Assembly: GCA_035294085.1 (NCBI GenBank)
Contig: DATGLP010000023.1
Location: forward strand, 1-64,000
Origin: Acidimicrobiales bacterium
Lineage (GTDB): Bacteria; Actinomycetota; Acidimicrobiia; Acidimicrobiales; Bog-793
Length of the DNA stretch: 64,000 nucleotides
Direction of reading: 5' to 3'
Part shown: piece by piece, positions 1-6,374 of the stretch
How positions within the stretch are numbered: the first letter of the stretch is position 1
Layout: each line of letters opens with the position of its first letter
Notes under the pieces: generated by a model
The model's input: the letters and a program-made list of their open reading frames with translations, nothing else
Database searches by the model: none
What the model was told of the DNA's origin: nothing
Program-made: the position numbers and the translations under genes

Positions 1-141
1 GCGGGGAATTCCGATGGCCGCGCGCGGGGAATTCACATGGCCGTCCGCGGGAAGCGAGGTGGCCGCGCGCGGGGAATTCTCGTGGCCACGCGCGGGGAGA
101 AGTCATGGCCGCCTGTGGGGAGATCCTCGTGACCGTTGACA
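1..141. mobile_element. Tandem ~23-bp repeats, probable end of an insertion sequence (IS21-like)
   Basis: About six imperfect units follow one another with a spacing of 22-24 bases. Each has the form GCGCGGGGAnnTCnnnTGGCCGC, and four begin at about 22, 66, 90 and 113. The array stops at about 141 with TGTCAACGGTC read on the minus strand. IS21-family elements are known to carry several internal repeats at their ends and to begin with TG, so this is probably one end of such an element whose body lies left of the window. No transposase of that family is visible, so the family is inferred. The boundary at 141 is supported because a recognisable IS1380-type coding remnant begins immediately to the right. 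Confidence 0.5.
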
Positions 142-293
142 TCCGGAAAGGCGAGCAGTCGGCGGCGGACGGCCGTTGCGACGACCGGACCGGCCATCCT
201 CATCCCGAGGGCAGCAAGCCAGCGCACCAGGTTGTGGGCGATGCTCGCGAGCACGGCCCGCGCGCCGTTCGCCCCCCTTTCCGCGGATGGTCA
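142..293 (-). pseudogene. Remnant of an IS1380-type transposase (C-terminal part)
   Basis: Read on the minus strand from about 290 the frame gives a stretch containing PSAERGANGARAVLASIAHN followed by LVRWLAALG and later TAVRRRLLAFP. This matches the well-known C-terminal pattern of IS1380-family transposases (P-S-G-x-x-A-A-N-x-A, then A-H-N-L-x-R-W, then R-R-R). A TGA at 291-293 interrupts the frame upstream. Downstream the expected R-L-T-R-S-rich end is replaced at about 141 by the repeat array. The gene is therefore broken on both sides and is a relic. The assignment rests on motif recognition only. Confidence 0.6.
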
Positions 294-415
294 GCGGCCC
301 AGGGACCTATCGGGACGGTGGAATCAGGCCAAGTGGGCCATCGGCACTCGCATCAGAACCTGCCCGCTCTGCGCCTGCCGCTCGTGTCGCTGTGCAGTGC
401 TTCGAGCACTCGGGG

Positions 416-679
416 TCAGCGCGGGTCGGTTGTGTAGGCGACGGACCGATGACGGACAGCGAAGACACGGACGACGCGTCGGTCATCGTCGAGGTGGTAG
501 ATGATCCGGTAGGTACCGACCCGAAGCGATCGCAGCCCCCGAAGACGCCCTCGAAGGATGTGACCTGCGTCGGGATCGCGTTCCAGAAGGCCAAGGGCCT
601 CGACGACGGCGTCGGACACCGGCCAGTCGAGATCGACAATCTCTCTGCGAGCCCGTCGGACGAGCTCAACCCGGCTCAC
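416..679 (-). CDS. RelE/ParE-type toxin
   Basis: A protein of 87 residues with the compact RelE/ParE fold pattern: an N-terminal helix pair with V-R-R-A-R-R-E-I, a central R-G-L-R-S-L-R-V-G-T-Y-R-I-I-Y-H strand segment, and a final strand R-V-V-R-V-F-A-V-R-H-R. Family members either cleave mRNA on the ribosome or poison gyrase; which activity applies here cannot be read from the sequence. The GTG start directly abuts the TAG stop of the antitoxin gene with no spacer, so the two are co-transcribed and translationally coupled. The pair sits in the accessory segment next to transposon debris. Length is normal and no key segment is missing. Confidence 0.82.
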   Translation of the reverse strand: MSRVELVRRARREIVDLDWPVSDAVVEALGLLERDPDAGHILRGRLRGLRSLRVGTYRIIYHLDDDRRVVRVFAVRHRSVAYTTDPR

Positions 680-958
680 CTATCGACGTCGATGGCCGAG
701 CTCCCGGCGCAGCTCGTCGAGCGTCACGGTCTCCCCACGCTCGGCCTCGCGGCGCCCTTCCTCGATCGCGGCAAGCGTGTCCGGGTCGGACAGGATCTCA
801 GCGGTTTCCTCCAAGGCTTCGTACTCGTCGACCGGAACGAGCACGGCAGCGGGACGACCACGTCGGGTGATGACCACGTGCTCCCGGAGGTCGGCGACCT
901 GGTCTATGACCTGGCTGAGCTCGCTACGAAGCTCCCGGACTGGGACCGTCTTGCTCAC
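680..958 (-). CDS. Phd/YefM-type antitoxin
   Basis: A protein of 92 residues when started at the GTG reading V-S-K-T-V-P-V-R-E-L. Its N-terminal half has the Phd/YefM DNA-binding pattern: V-R-E-L-R-S-E-L-S-Q-V-I-D, then V-V-I-T-R-R-G-R-P-A-A-V-L-V-P-V-D-E-Y. The acidic C-terminal tail is the part that in this family wraps and neutralises the toxin. It is the first gene of the pair. The chosen start is preferred over one nine codons upstream because a TACACT box ends six bases before it and there is no Shine-Dalgarno sequence, which fits leaderless translation. Family members repress their own operon by binding the upstream palindrome. Confidence 0.85.
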   Translation of the reverse strand: MSKTVPVRELRSELSQVIDQVADLREHVVITRRGRPAAVLVPVDEYEALEETAEILSDPDTLAAIEEGRREAERGETVTLDELRRELGHRRR

Positions 959-985
959 GACGAAAGTGTACCCTGTCGCGTACAC
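959..985 (-). promoter_or_regulatory. Operator palindrome and -10 box of the toxin-antitoxin operon
   Basis: GTGTAC (966-971) and GTACAC (980-985) form a perfect 6-bp inverted repeat with an 8-base spacer. The minus-strand -10 candidate TACACT (970-965) lies within one arm and is followed by six bases and the antitoxin GTG. Overlap of the palindrome with the -10 box is what autorepression by a Phd-type antitoxin would require. Binding is inferred. Confidence 0.6.
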
Positions 986-1485
986 AGTCGCGCCGTCGCT
1001 GCTGGTACACGCTCCTCAGCCGCACCCCGCTCGCCCTGGTCTGGTCGCCGCCTGCGCCTGCGTGGTCGTGAACTTCGGGCGTCGTTCGGGCGTCGTCGAC
1101 GCCTTCGAGATCCACGCACTCGGGAAGGCTCGCCGCGCCAGTCCACCGCGGCCGACACCGCGAAAGCGTCGCCGCCGGACCCTTGCCGACCTCGCCAGGG
1201 TGACCGCCGACCCACCGCCGTCGTGGCGCCCCTGCTCGGAGCTCACCTGCTCCGCCTGGGACGCGCTGCGCCCCGGAACGGGCCCGGAACGCGACGAACG
1301 GCGGGCCGCGGGGTCGTCCGCTCGGTGAGTCACACCCAAACGTGAGATGGTGGACGTCCAGCTTGACGACCTCATGGTGGGCCGCGGTCGCTCTTTTTCG
1401 AACGTCCCTGACGTGCGGAAACGACTAGAGGTGTTCGAATCGTGCCGACGGCCGTCGGTGGACGCCGGGGGACTTTGGGCGGTGG
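986..1485. other. 500-base stretch with no recognisable gene
   Basis: Several overlapping open frames cross this stretch on both strands, as expected at this GC content. None has a convincing start, a Shine-Dalgarno sequence or a recognisable family pattern. Around 1395-1440 the composition drops locally, with a TTTTTCGAA motif and a second TTCGAA about 35 bases later, but no function can be assigned. It may be decayed mobile-element DNA, given the IS remnants to its left. Confidence 0.4.
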
Positions 1486-1644
1486 CTATCGCTTCTCGGA
1501 CGGCGAAGCCGGCCGAACAGGCGGCTTCTGGCCCTTCTCGATGTAGCCGATGAGATCCTTGTTCGGCCGGAAAGGAGGTGGCTCAGGCCGGCTCTTCACC
1601 GGCAGCGAGGCTGGCGCGCTCTGAGGCGCCTTCTCCTCAGCCAT
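1486..1644 (-). CDS. Small 52-aa Lys/Pro-rich protein
   Basis: An ATG preceded by GGGAGGT at suitable spacing opens a frame for 52 residues, beginning M-A-E-E-K-A-P and ending in S-E-K-R. The protein is rich in Pro, Lys and Ser and contains a short less-biased core, F-R-P-N-K-D-L-I-G-Y-I-E-K-G. It has no membrane segment, signal peptide or cysteine. Its start overlaps the last eight bases of the upstream membrane-protein gene (ATGGCTGA), which indicates coupled translation and is the strongest argument that both genes are real. No family is recognised. A partner or regulator role with the membrane protein is a guess. Confidence 0.6.
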   Translation of the reverse strand: MAEEKAPQSAPASLPVKSRPEPPPFRPNKDLIGYIEKGQKPPVRPASPSEKR

Positions 1645-2116
1645 GCAACCGACCTCCCATCGCCGTCAGTCTACCGGTGACGACCAGGGCAGCAGCGGTG
1701 GCCAGGCAGCCGACGGCCGCCCGAACTCGCCATCCCTTCTGCCTCACGAGCGTCGCGGCCTCCTTCACCATCTCGATCTGGGTGTCCAGCAACTCCAGGC
1801 GCGTCTCCGCCTCAGACGCGGTGAGGTTGGCCTGCCGGAGTCGCTCGACCTCCAGCACGGGATAGCGACGCGGGAGGAACGCCCACGCCGCGAGGACAGC
1901 GGCGACAACGGCGACGGCGAGTCCAACCTCGAAGACCACCTTGCCCGCCACGGCAACCTGCGCCGTAGCACCGAGACCAACCAGCACACCAGCGAACCCC
2001 AGGACGACGCCAGCCTTGCCATCGAGACTCTCGGCGTGCGCGTTCATCGTCTCTCGCTCTGCAGCAACCTGCGCGAGAACGATGACCAGCGAGGGGAGCT
2101 GCTGATCGTCGTCCAC
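1637..2116 (-). CDS. Small membrane protein of unknown function
   Basis: About 159 residues. An amphipathic N-terminal helix (near Q-V-A-A-E-R-E-T-M-N-A-H-A-E-S-L-D-G-K-A-G) leads into two hydrophobic helices (V-V-L-G-F-A-G-V-L-V-G-L-G and V-G-L-A-V-A-V-V-A-A-V-L-A-A-W-A-F). A soluble helical stretch of about 50 residues follows, then a third hydrophobic helix near the C-terminus. The L-D-x-K-A-G entry to the first helix recalls small two-helix membrane proteins seen in bacterial conflict systems, but no specific family is claimed. The start is uncertain: the GTG at 2116 has TACCCT seven bases upstream, suggesting a leaderless transcript, and an internal ATG at 2047 is the alternative. It overlaps the next small gene. 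Confidence 0.55.
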   Translation of the reverse strand: MDDDQQLPSLVIVLAQVAAERETMNAHAESLDGKAGVVLGFAGVLVGLGATAQVAVAGKVVFEVGLAVAVVAAVLAAWAFLPRRYPVLEVERLRQANLTASEAETRLELLDTQIEMVKEAATLVRQKGWRVRAAVGCLATAAALVVTGRLTAMGGRLHG

Positions 2117-2261
2117 CCCGACGAGGGTACGAGGTCGCTGTATCAGCCCTGGAGGGACGCCAGGAAGTCCAGTGTCGATCTGCCTGGGAATTTCGAATCC
2201 GCTACGGCTGACCGAACACGCACGGCGATGACCAGCGGAAAGACGTGCGGATTCGTTGGTC

Positions 2262-2338
2262 TGGTGGGCGCTAGAGGACTCGAACCTCTGACCTGCTCGT
2301 TGTAAGCGAGCTGCTCTGACCACCTGAGCTAAGCGCCC
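2262..2338 (-). tRNA. tRNA-Val (anticodon TAC), CCA encoded
   Basis: The minus strand folds as a complete cloverleaf. The acceptor stem is GGGCGCT/AGCGCCC, the anticodon stem is GCTCG/CGAGC around the loop CTTACAA (anticodon TAC), and the T-loop is GTTCGAGTC. Discriminator A is followed by an encoded CCA. The accessory segment 1-2116 lies directly downstream of its 3' end, the usual position for integrated elements. Confidence 0.93.
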
Positions 2339-2392
2339 GCTGGGGCGTGAGCCGCTCATCTTCGCACCGGGCGGGCGGCTCCCCCTGCCTGG

Positions 2393-3010
2393 CTAGGGAC
2401 TCTCCGAGCCAGGCGGTGCGAAGGCGTAGACCTTCACTGCCGTGCCGCACGGCGCGAGGGACAGCGGAGCTGAGAGCGCCTCGCTGCTCCCCGGCGGCGT
2501 GACCGCCACCGAGGCGACGGTTGCACACCCTGCGCCGTTGACCGGCACATCCGGCGCGACGAGGAGGAACTCCGCGCGACCGTTCGGCGCGAGCGTCACG
2601 AGCTGCGGCGGCGGCCCCGCGTCCTCCGTGCCGATCGGCAGCTTTGGACCCGCGCCGGCACCCGAGGCGCCTGAGGGTCCGAAGAGCGCGACCGACGGGT
2701 AGCCGTCGAGCGAGCAGGTCGTCGGGCCCTCGTTCGTCACGTCGAGGCGCACGTAGACGGTTCCCGCCGCCGCGCCGCCGGGCGCCACGGTGAGCGCGAG
2801 CACCCCCGTCGAGCACGATGGGTGGCTCGCGACGGTGGAGCCGGTCGATGAGGTGGGAGGCTGCGTCGACGGGGGCGGCTGCGTCGGCCGGGAGCTGGAC
2901 GGTGACGACGATCGAGCACCGGAACATGCCGCGAGCGCCACTCCGCTCGCGGCGAGCGCCGCGAGAAGGACGAGCGCCCCCCGCGGACGGAACCCACGCG
3001 CCGCGACCAT
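2393..3010 (-). CDS. DUF4232-type secreted lipoprotein
   Basis: A protein of 205 residues with a lipoprotein signal: a hydrophobic segment L-V-L-L-A-A-L-A-A-S-G-V-A followed by the lipobox L-A-A-C. A Ser/Thr/Pro-rich linker of about 35 residues follows, then a beta-rich domain with the DUF4232 pattern (C-S-T-G at its start, R-L-D-V-T-N-E-G-P-T-T-C-S-L-D-G-Y-P). Conserved cysteines are present. The role of DUF4232 is unknown; members are exported actinobacterial proteins. An ATG with GGAGGGG just upstream is the start. The gene begins ten bases after the glutamate dehydrogenase stop, so they probably share a transcript. Confidence 0.8.
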   Translation of the reverse strand: MVAARGFRPRGALVLLAALAASGVALAACSGARSSSPSSSRPTQPPPSTQPPTSSTGSTVASHPSCSTGVLALTVAPGGAAAGTVYVRLDVTNEGPTTCSLDGYPSVALFGPSGASGAGAGPKLPIGTEDAGPPPQLVTLAPNGRAEFLLVAPDVPVNGAGCATVASVAVTPPGSSEALSAPLSLAPCGTAVKVYAFAPPGSESP

Positions 3011-3019
3011 CCACCCCTC

Positions 3020-4300
3020 CTACGGGAACAGCCCGCGCAGGCGCGTCGCTTCCGCGACGCGCTCCAAGCCGAGAGCCACGGCCGCTCGGCGCAGGGACAC
3101 CTTCAGGGCTTCCGCCTTCTCCTGGGTGGCGCGGAAGGCCTGCTCCATCGTCGCGTGCAGGCGCGCCGAGATCACGCCTGGCTCCCACGGGTAGCCGGCG
3201 CGATCCTGGGCCCACTCGAAGTACGAGACGACGACGCCACCTGCGTTGGCGAGCACGTCGGGGACGACGACGATTCCGCGGCGTTCGAGCACAGCATCTG
3301 CCGCTGGCGTCGTCGGGCCGTTCGCCGCCTCCACGACCACGCGCGCGCCGAGGCGCTCGGCGACCTCGGCGTTGATCACGCCGCCGAGCGCGGCCGGCAC
3401 GACGAGCTCGCACTCGAGGTCGAAGATCTCGTCCCGGCCGAGCGGGTCGGCCTTCGGAAACCCGACGACGGTGCCGGTCCGGGCGACGTGCTCGGACAGT
3501 CCGGCCGGGTCGATGCCGGCGGGGTTGTACACCGCCCCGGCGACGTCGGCCACCGCGACGACACGCATCCCGAGCGAGGCGAGCAGGTAGGCGAGCGGCG
3601 CGCCGACCTTGCCGTAGCCCTGGAGGACGCAGCGAGCGCCCGCCAGCTTGAGGCCCAGCGCGTCGAACAGCGCCCGCGTGCAGATCGTCACGCCCTGCGA
3701 TGTCGCCCCGGCACGCCCGTGGCTCCCCCCGATCGCGATCGGCTTGCCGGTGACGACGCCCGGCTGCGCCCGTCCGGACAGGACCGAGATCGTGTCCATC
3801 ACCCACGACATCACCCGCTCGTCGGTGTTGACGTCCGGGGCGGGGACATCTCGGTCGGGGCCGAGGAGCGAGACGATGTCGAAGGTGTAGCGCCGGGTCA
3901 GGCGCTCGAGCTCGCCGAGCGAGAGCGACGACGGGTCGAACGCCACGCCGCCCTTGGCACCCCCGAAGGGGATGTCGACGACGGCGCACTTGATCGTCAT
4001 CTCCGCCGCGAGCGCGCTGATCTCGTGGGCAGTGACCGAGGGATGGAAGCGGATCCCGCCCTTGCCAGGCCCCCGGGCCGTGTTGTGGTGCACGCGCCAA
4101 CCGGTGAAGACGTCGATCCGGCCGTCGTCGCGGCGGACTGGCACGGCGACCTCGAGGACCTTCTCAGGGGTCGTGAGCAGGCGCGTCATGGACTCGTCGA
4201 GCCCGACGAGCGAAGCCCCGTCCGCGATCCGCTCGCAGACGGCGACCCACGCGTCGTAGCCGTCGGACGCCGGCGGCGGCCCCTCCTCGCTCGTCGGCAC
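3020..4300 (-). CDS. gdhA: Glutamate dehydrogenase (Glu/Leu/Phe/Val dehydrogenase family)
   Basis: A protein of 426 residues, the usual length for the hexameric enzyme that interconverts glutamate with 2-oxoglutarate and ammonia. The N-terminal domain carries the substrate-site segments G-P-G-K-G-G-I-R-F-H-P (about 77-87), M-T-I-K-C-A (Lys104) and the active-site P-F-G-G-A-K-G-G (Lys116). The NAD(P) domain shows Q-G-Y-G-K-V-G near 230. The GTG start has TAGCAT six bases upstream and no Shine-Dalgarno sequence, so translation is probably leaderless. A branched-chain amino acid dehydrogenase is possible, but the length and motifs favour glutamate dehydrogenase. Confidence 0.9.
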   Translation of the reverse strand: MPTSEEGPPPASDGYDAWVAVCERIADGASLVGLDESMTRLLTTPEKVLEVAVPVRRDDGRIDVFTGWRVHHNTARGPGKGGIRFHPSVTAHEISALAAEMTIKCAVVDIPFGGAKGGVAFDPSSLSLGELERLTRRYTFDIVSLLGPDRDVPAPDVNTDERVMSWVMDTISVLSGRAQPGVVTGKPIAIGGSHGRAGATSQGVTICTRALFDALGLKLAGARCVLQGYGKVGAPLAYLLASLGMRVVAVADVAGAVYNPAGIDPAGLSEHVARTGTVVGFPKADPLGRDEIFDLECELVVPAALGGVINAEVAERLGARVVVEAANGPTTPAADAVLERRGIVVVPDVLANAGGVVVSYFEWAQDRAGYPWEPGVISARLHATMEQAFRATQEKAEALKVSLRRAAVALGLERVAEATRLRGLFP

Positions 4301-4306
4301 GCCCGA

Positions 4307-4312
4307 ATGCTA
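4307..4312 (-). promoter_or_regulatory. -10 box (TAGCAT) of the glutamate dehydrogenase gene
   Basis: TAGCAT on the minus strand ends exactly six bases before the GTG start. This spacing places transcription initiation at or next to the start codon. Confidence 0.55.
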
Positions 4313-4329
4313 CTGCTCGCCTCGAGGGC

Positions 4330-5232
4330 TCAGGTGGGGCTGCTCGTGACCACGCGCTCGTAGGGCCGCTGCTCGGTGAGGCGCTCCTCGGCACCGGTCG
4401 CGACGAGCGGGGAGCCGGAGAGCACGAAGAGGGCCGTGAACATGACGAACAAGGCTGCCCCCTCGAGGCCCGCGCGCGCGCCGAACGCGTGCAGGTGGTC
4501 GCCGAAGAGCCAGACCCCGATCACGATGCTCGAGAGCGGGTTGACGATGAGCAGCGCCGACTGCGACGCCGCGACCGGCCCCGCCTCGAGCGCGTGCTGG
4601 CTCAGGACGAGACCCGCGAGGCCGCTCACCGCGACCCCGTAGGCCTCGAAGTGCACGAGGAGCGTGAGGGGCCCGTGCTGCCACTGGTCCGCCGCGCTCT
4701 TCACGAACGCTGCGGTGAGCGCGAAGCAGATCCCGGCAGCGACCCCGTAGGCGGCGGCACGCCACCAGCGGGGGCCGCGTCGCGCCGCACCGGCCGCGAG
4801 GGCCACCGCACCGCCGCAGGCGAGGAGCAGGAGCGCCCAGTCGAGGTGCGAGGGGCGACCGTGCCCGCCGCGCGCCGCCGACAGAGCCAGGAAGACGCCG
4901 AGGCCAGCGGCAGTCCCGGTCGCACCGACCAGCTCGCGCCACCCGAGCGTGCGCCGGAACCAGCTGCCGAGCACGAGGACGAGGAAGACGATCTCCGTGA
5001 CCATCACGGGCTGGACCGTCGAGAGGTCGCCGAGCGACAGCGCGATGGCCTGGAGGAAGAAGCTGGCGGTCGTGAGGCCGAGCCCCGCGAACCAGATCGG
5101 GCGGCGAAGCACGCTCGCCATGAGCGACCGAGTCGAGCCGGGGGCCGGCGACGCCTCCTCGACACCGATTCGTTGCAGAATCGTCGCAAGAGCATTGGCG
5201 GCCGCGGCGAGCAGCGCGAGCAGGATCGCCAT
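4330..5232 (-). CDS. DMT-family (EamA-like) membrane transporter
   Basis: A 300-residue, strongly hydrophobic protein with about ten predicted helices in two halves, as in the drug/metabolite transporter superfamily. Helix 1 is M-A-I-L-L-A-L-L-A-A-A-A-N-A-L-A-T, and the typical pairs G-D-L-S-T-V-Q-P-V and A-S-Q-S-A-L-L-I-V-N-P-L-S-S-I occur in the two halves. The substrate cannot be told from the sequence. The ATG start has TATAAC seven bases upstream, which overlaps the rnhB stop codon. It follows rnhB on the same strand but appears to have its own promoter. Confidence 0.8.
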   Translation of the reverse strand: MAILLALLAAAANALATILQRIGVEEASPAPGSTRSLMASVLRRPIWFAGLGLTTASFFLQAIALSLGDLSTVQPVMVTEIVFLVLVLGSWFRRTLGWRELVGATGTAAGLGVFLALSAARGGHGRPSHLDWALLLLACGGAVALAAGAARRGPRWWRAAAYGVAAGICFALTAAFVKSAADQWQHGPLTLLVHFEAYGVAVSGLAGLVLSQHALEAGPVAASQSALLIVNPLSSIVIGVWLFGDHLHAFGARAGLEGAALFVMFTALFVLSGSPLVATGAEERLTEQRPYERVVTSSPT

Positions 5233-5240
5233 CGATCCCG

Positions 5241-5948
5241 TTATACCGCGCCTGCCTCCGAGGCGATAGGTGCGGCCCGCCGATCCAACGGCCGCGCACC
5301 CCCGTCCTGGTCCGCTTCGAGCAGGCTGCGCCCGGTCACGCCGACCGACCACGTGCGCCGGTGCAGCGAGGTGAGCCCGAGGCGGGCCACCGCGCGCCGG
5401 TGCTCCGCCGACGGGTAGCCCTTGTTGCGCTCGAACCCGTACCCGGGGTGCCGCTCGGCTGCGGCTGCCATGAGCCGGTCGCGCGTCACCTTCGCGAGGA
5501 CCGAGGCCGCGGCGACGACGAGCGAGCGTCGGTCCGCGCCGACGAGCGGGAGCGCTCCGCGCCCCGTGTAGTCGTGACAGCCGTCCACGATCAGCGCCGC
5601 CGGAACCTGCCCGAGGGAGTCGAGCGCCCGGTCGGCCGCCAGCCGCTGGGCCGCGGTGAGCCCGAGAGCGTCGCACTCCTGCGCGCTCGCGTGACCGACG
5701 GCGTAGGCGGTCAGCGCCGCTGCGAGCGGGGCGAAGAGCGCCTCGCGTGCACGCTCGGTGAGCAGCTTCGAGTCGCGCACGCCCTCCGGCAGGCACGACA
5801 GGGTCTCGAGCGTGACGACCGCCACCCCGACGCTGACCGGCCCCGCCCAGGCGCCCCGGCCCACCTCGTCGATCCCCGCGACGGTCGCGCACCCTCCGGC
5901 GAGGAGCGCCCGCTCGGTACCCGTGCCGGGCAGGCACGCGCTCGTCAC
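5241..5948 (-). CDS. rnhB: Ribonuclease HII
   Basis: A protein of 235 residues. The catalytic motif G-I-D-E-V-G-R-G-A-W-A-G-P near residue 24 supplies the Asp-Glu pair; R-D-S-K-L-L-T and V-D-G are further conserved elements. The C-terminal half has H-P-G-Y-G-F-E-R-N-K-G-Y-P, diagnostic for RNase HII, which removes RNA from RNA-DNA hybrids and initiates ribonucleotide excision. The GTG start overlaps the rpiB stop by four bases (GTGA). It is the last gene of gpsA-rpiB-rnhB. Confidence 0.93.
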   Translation of the reverse strand: MTSACLPGTGTERALLAGGCATVAGIDEVGRGAWAGPVSVGVAVVTLETLSCLPEGVRDSKLLTERAREALFAPLAAALTAYAVGHASAQECDALGLTAAQRLAADRALDSLGQVPAALIVDGCHDYTGRGALPLVGADRRSLVVAAASVLAKVTRDRLMAAAAERHPGYGFERNKGYPSAEHRRAVARLGLTSLHRRTWSVGVTGRSLLEADQDGGARPLDRRAAPIASEAGAV

Positions 5949-6361
5949 TGCGCCGGCTCGACGCGGGCGATGGCCTCGGCCTCGGCCGGGTCTGGCTCGC
6001 CCTCGAGGAAGGCGTCGACGACCTCGCTGGCGAGCGCCTCGCTCGTCAGCCGGAGCGAGAGCGCGAGCACGTTGGCGTCGTTCCACCGGCGAGCGCCGAG
6101 CGCGGTCGCCGCGTCGCCGCAGAGCGCGGCACGCGCCCCGGGGACCTTGTTCGCCGCAATGGCGACGCCCGTCCCCGTGTAGCAGCACACGATGCCCCGG
6201 TCCGCGTCGCCGCGCACAACCGCCCGAGCGACGGTGCGCCCGACCTCGGGCCAGGCCGCGCCCGGGGCGAGCCGCTCGACGCTGTGGCCGGCAGCGCGGA
6301 GGTGCCGAGCGATGTGCTCGACGAGCGGGGTCTCCTCGTCGCTCCCGAGCGCGATGCGCAC
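5945..6361 (-). CDS. rpiB: RpiB/LacA/LacB-family sugar-phosphate isomerase
   Basis: A protein of 138 residues matching ribose-5-phosphate isomerase B in length. The catalytic segment C-Y-T-G-T-G-V-A-I-A-A-N-K-V-P-G keeps the nucleophile-position Cys and the Thr of the family, and W-N-D-A-N-V-L-A-L-S is the second conserved block. The usual N-terminal G-S-D-H-A-G is G-S-D-E-E-T, so the His normally next to the Asp is Glu, which makes the exact substrate less certain. The start is GTG at 6361; a nearby ATG is out of frame. It starts 13 bases after the gpsA stop. Confidence 0.8.
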   Translation of the reverse strand: MRIALGSDEETPLVEHIARHLRAAGHSVERLAPGAAWPEVGRTVARAVVRGDADRGIVCCYTGTGVAIAANKVPGARAALCGDAATALGARRWNDANVLALSLRLTSEALASEVVDAFLEGEPDPAEAEAIARVEPAQ

Positions 6362-6374
6362 CGGCGCATGGTAC

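Noticed and set aside
1-141. Left-edge repeats considered as a CRISPR array or replication iterons
   Set aside because: Units follow directly without unique spacers and end at a sharp junction inside a transposase remnant, which fits an insertion-sequence end better.
176-1345. Plus-strand open frame of 389 codons over the toxin-antitoxin genes
   Set aside because: It is the reverse-strand shadow of two well-recognised small genes; its translation has no family pattern and no initiation signals.
1347-1553. 68-codon plus-strand frame in the gene-less stretch
   Set aside because: It has an ATG but no Shine-Dalgarno sequence or family pattern, and it overlaps the better supported 52-aa minus-strand gene.
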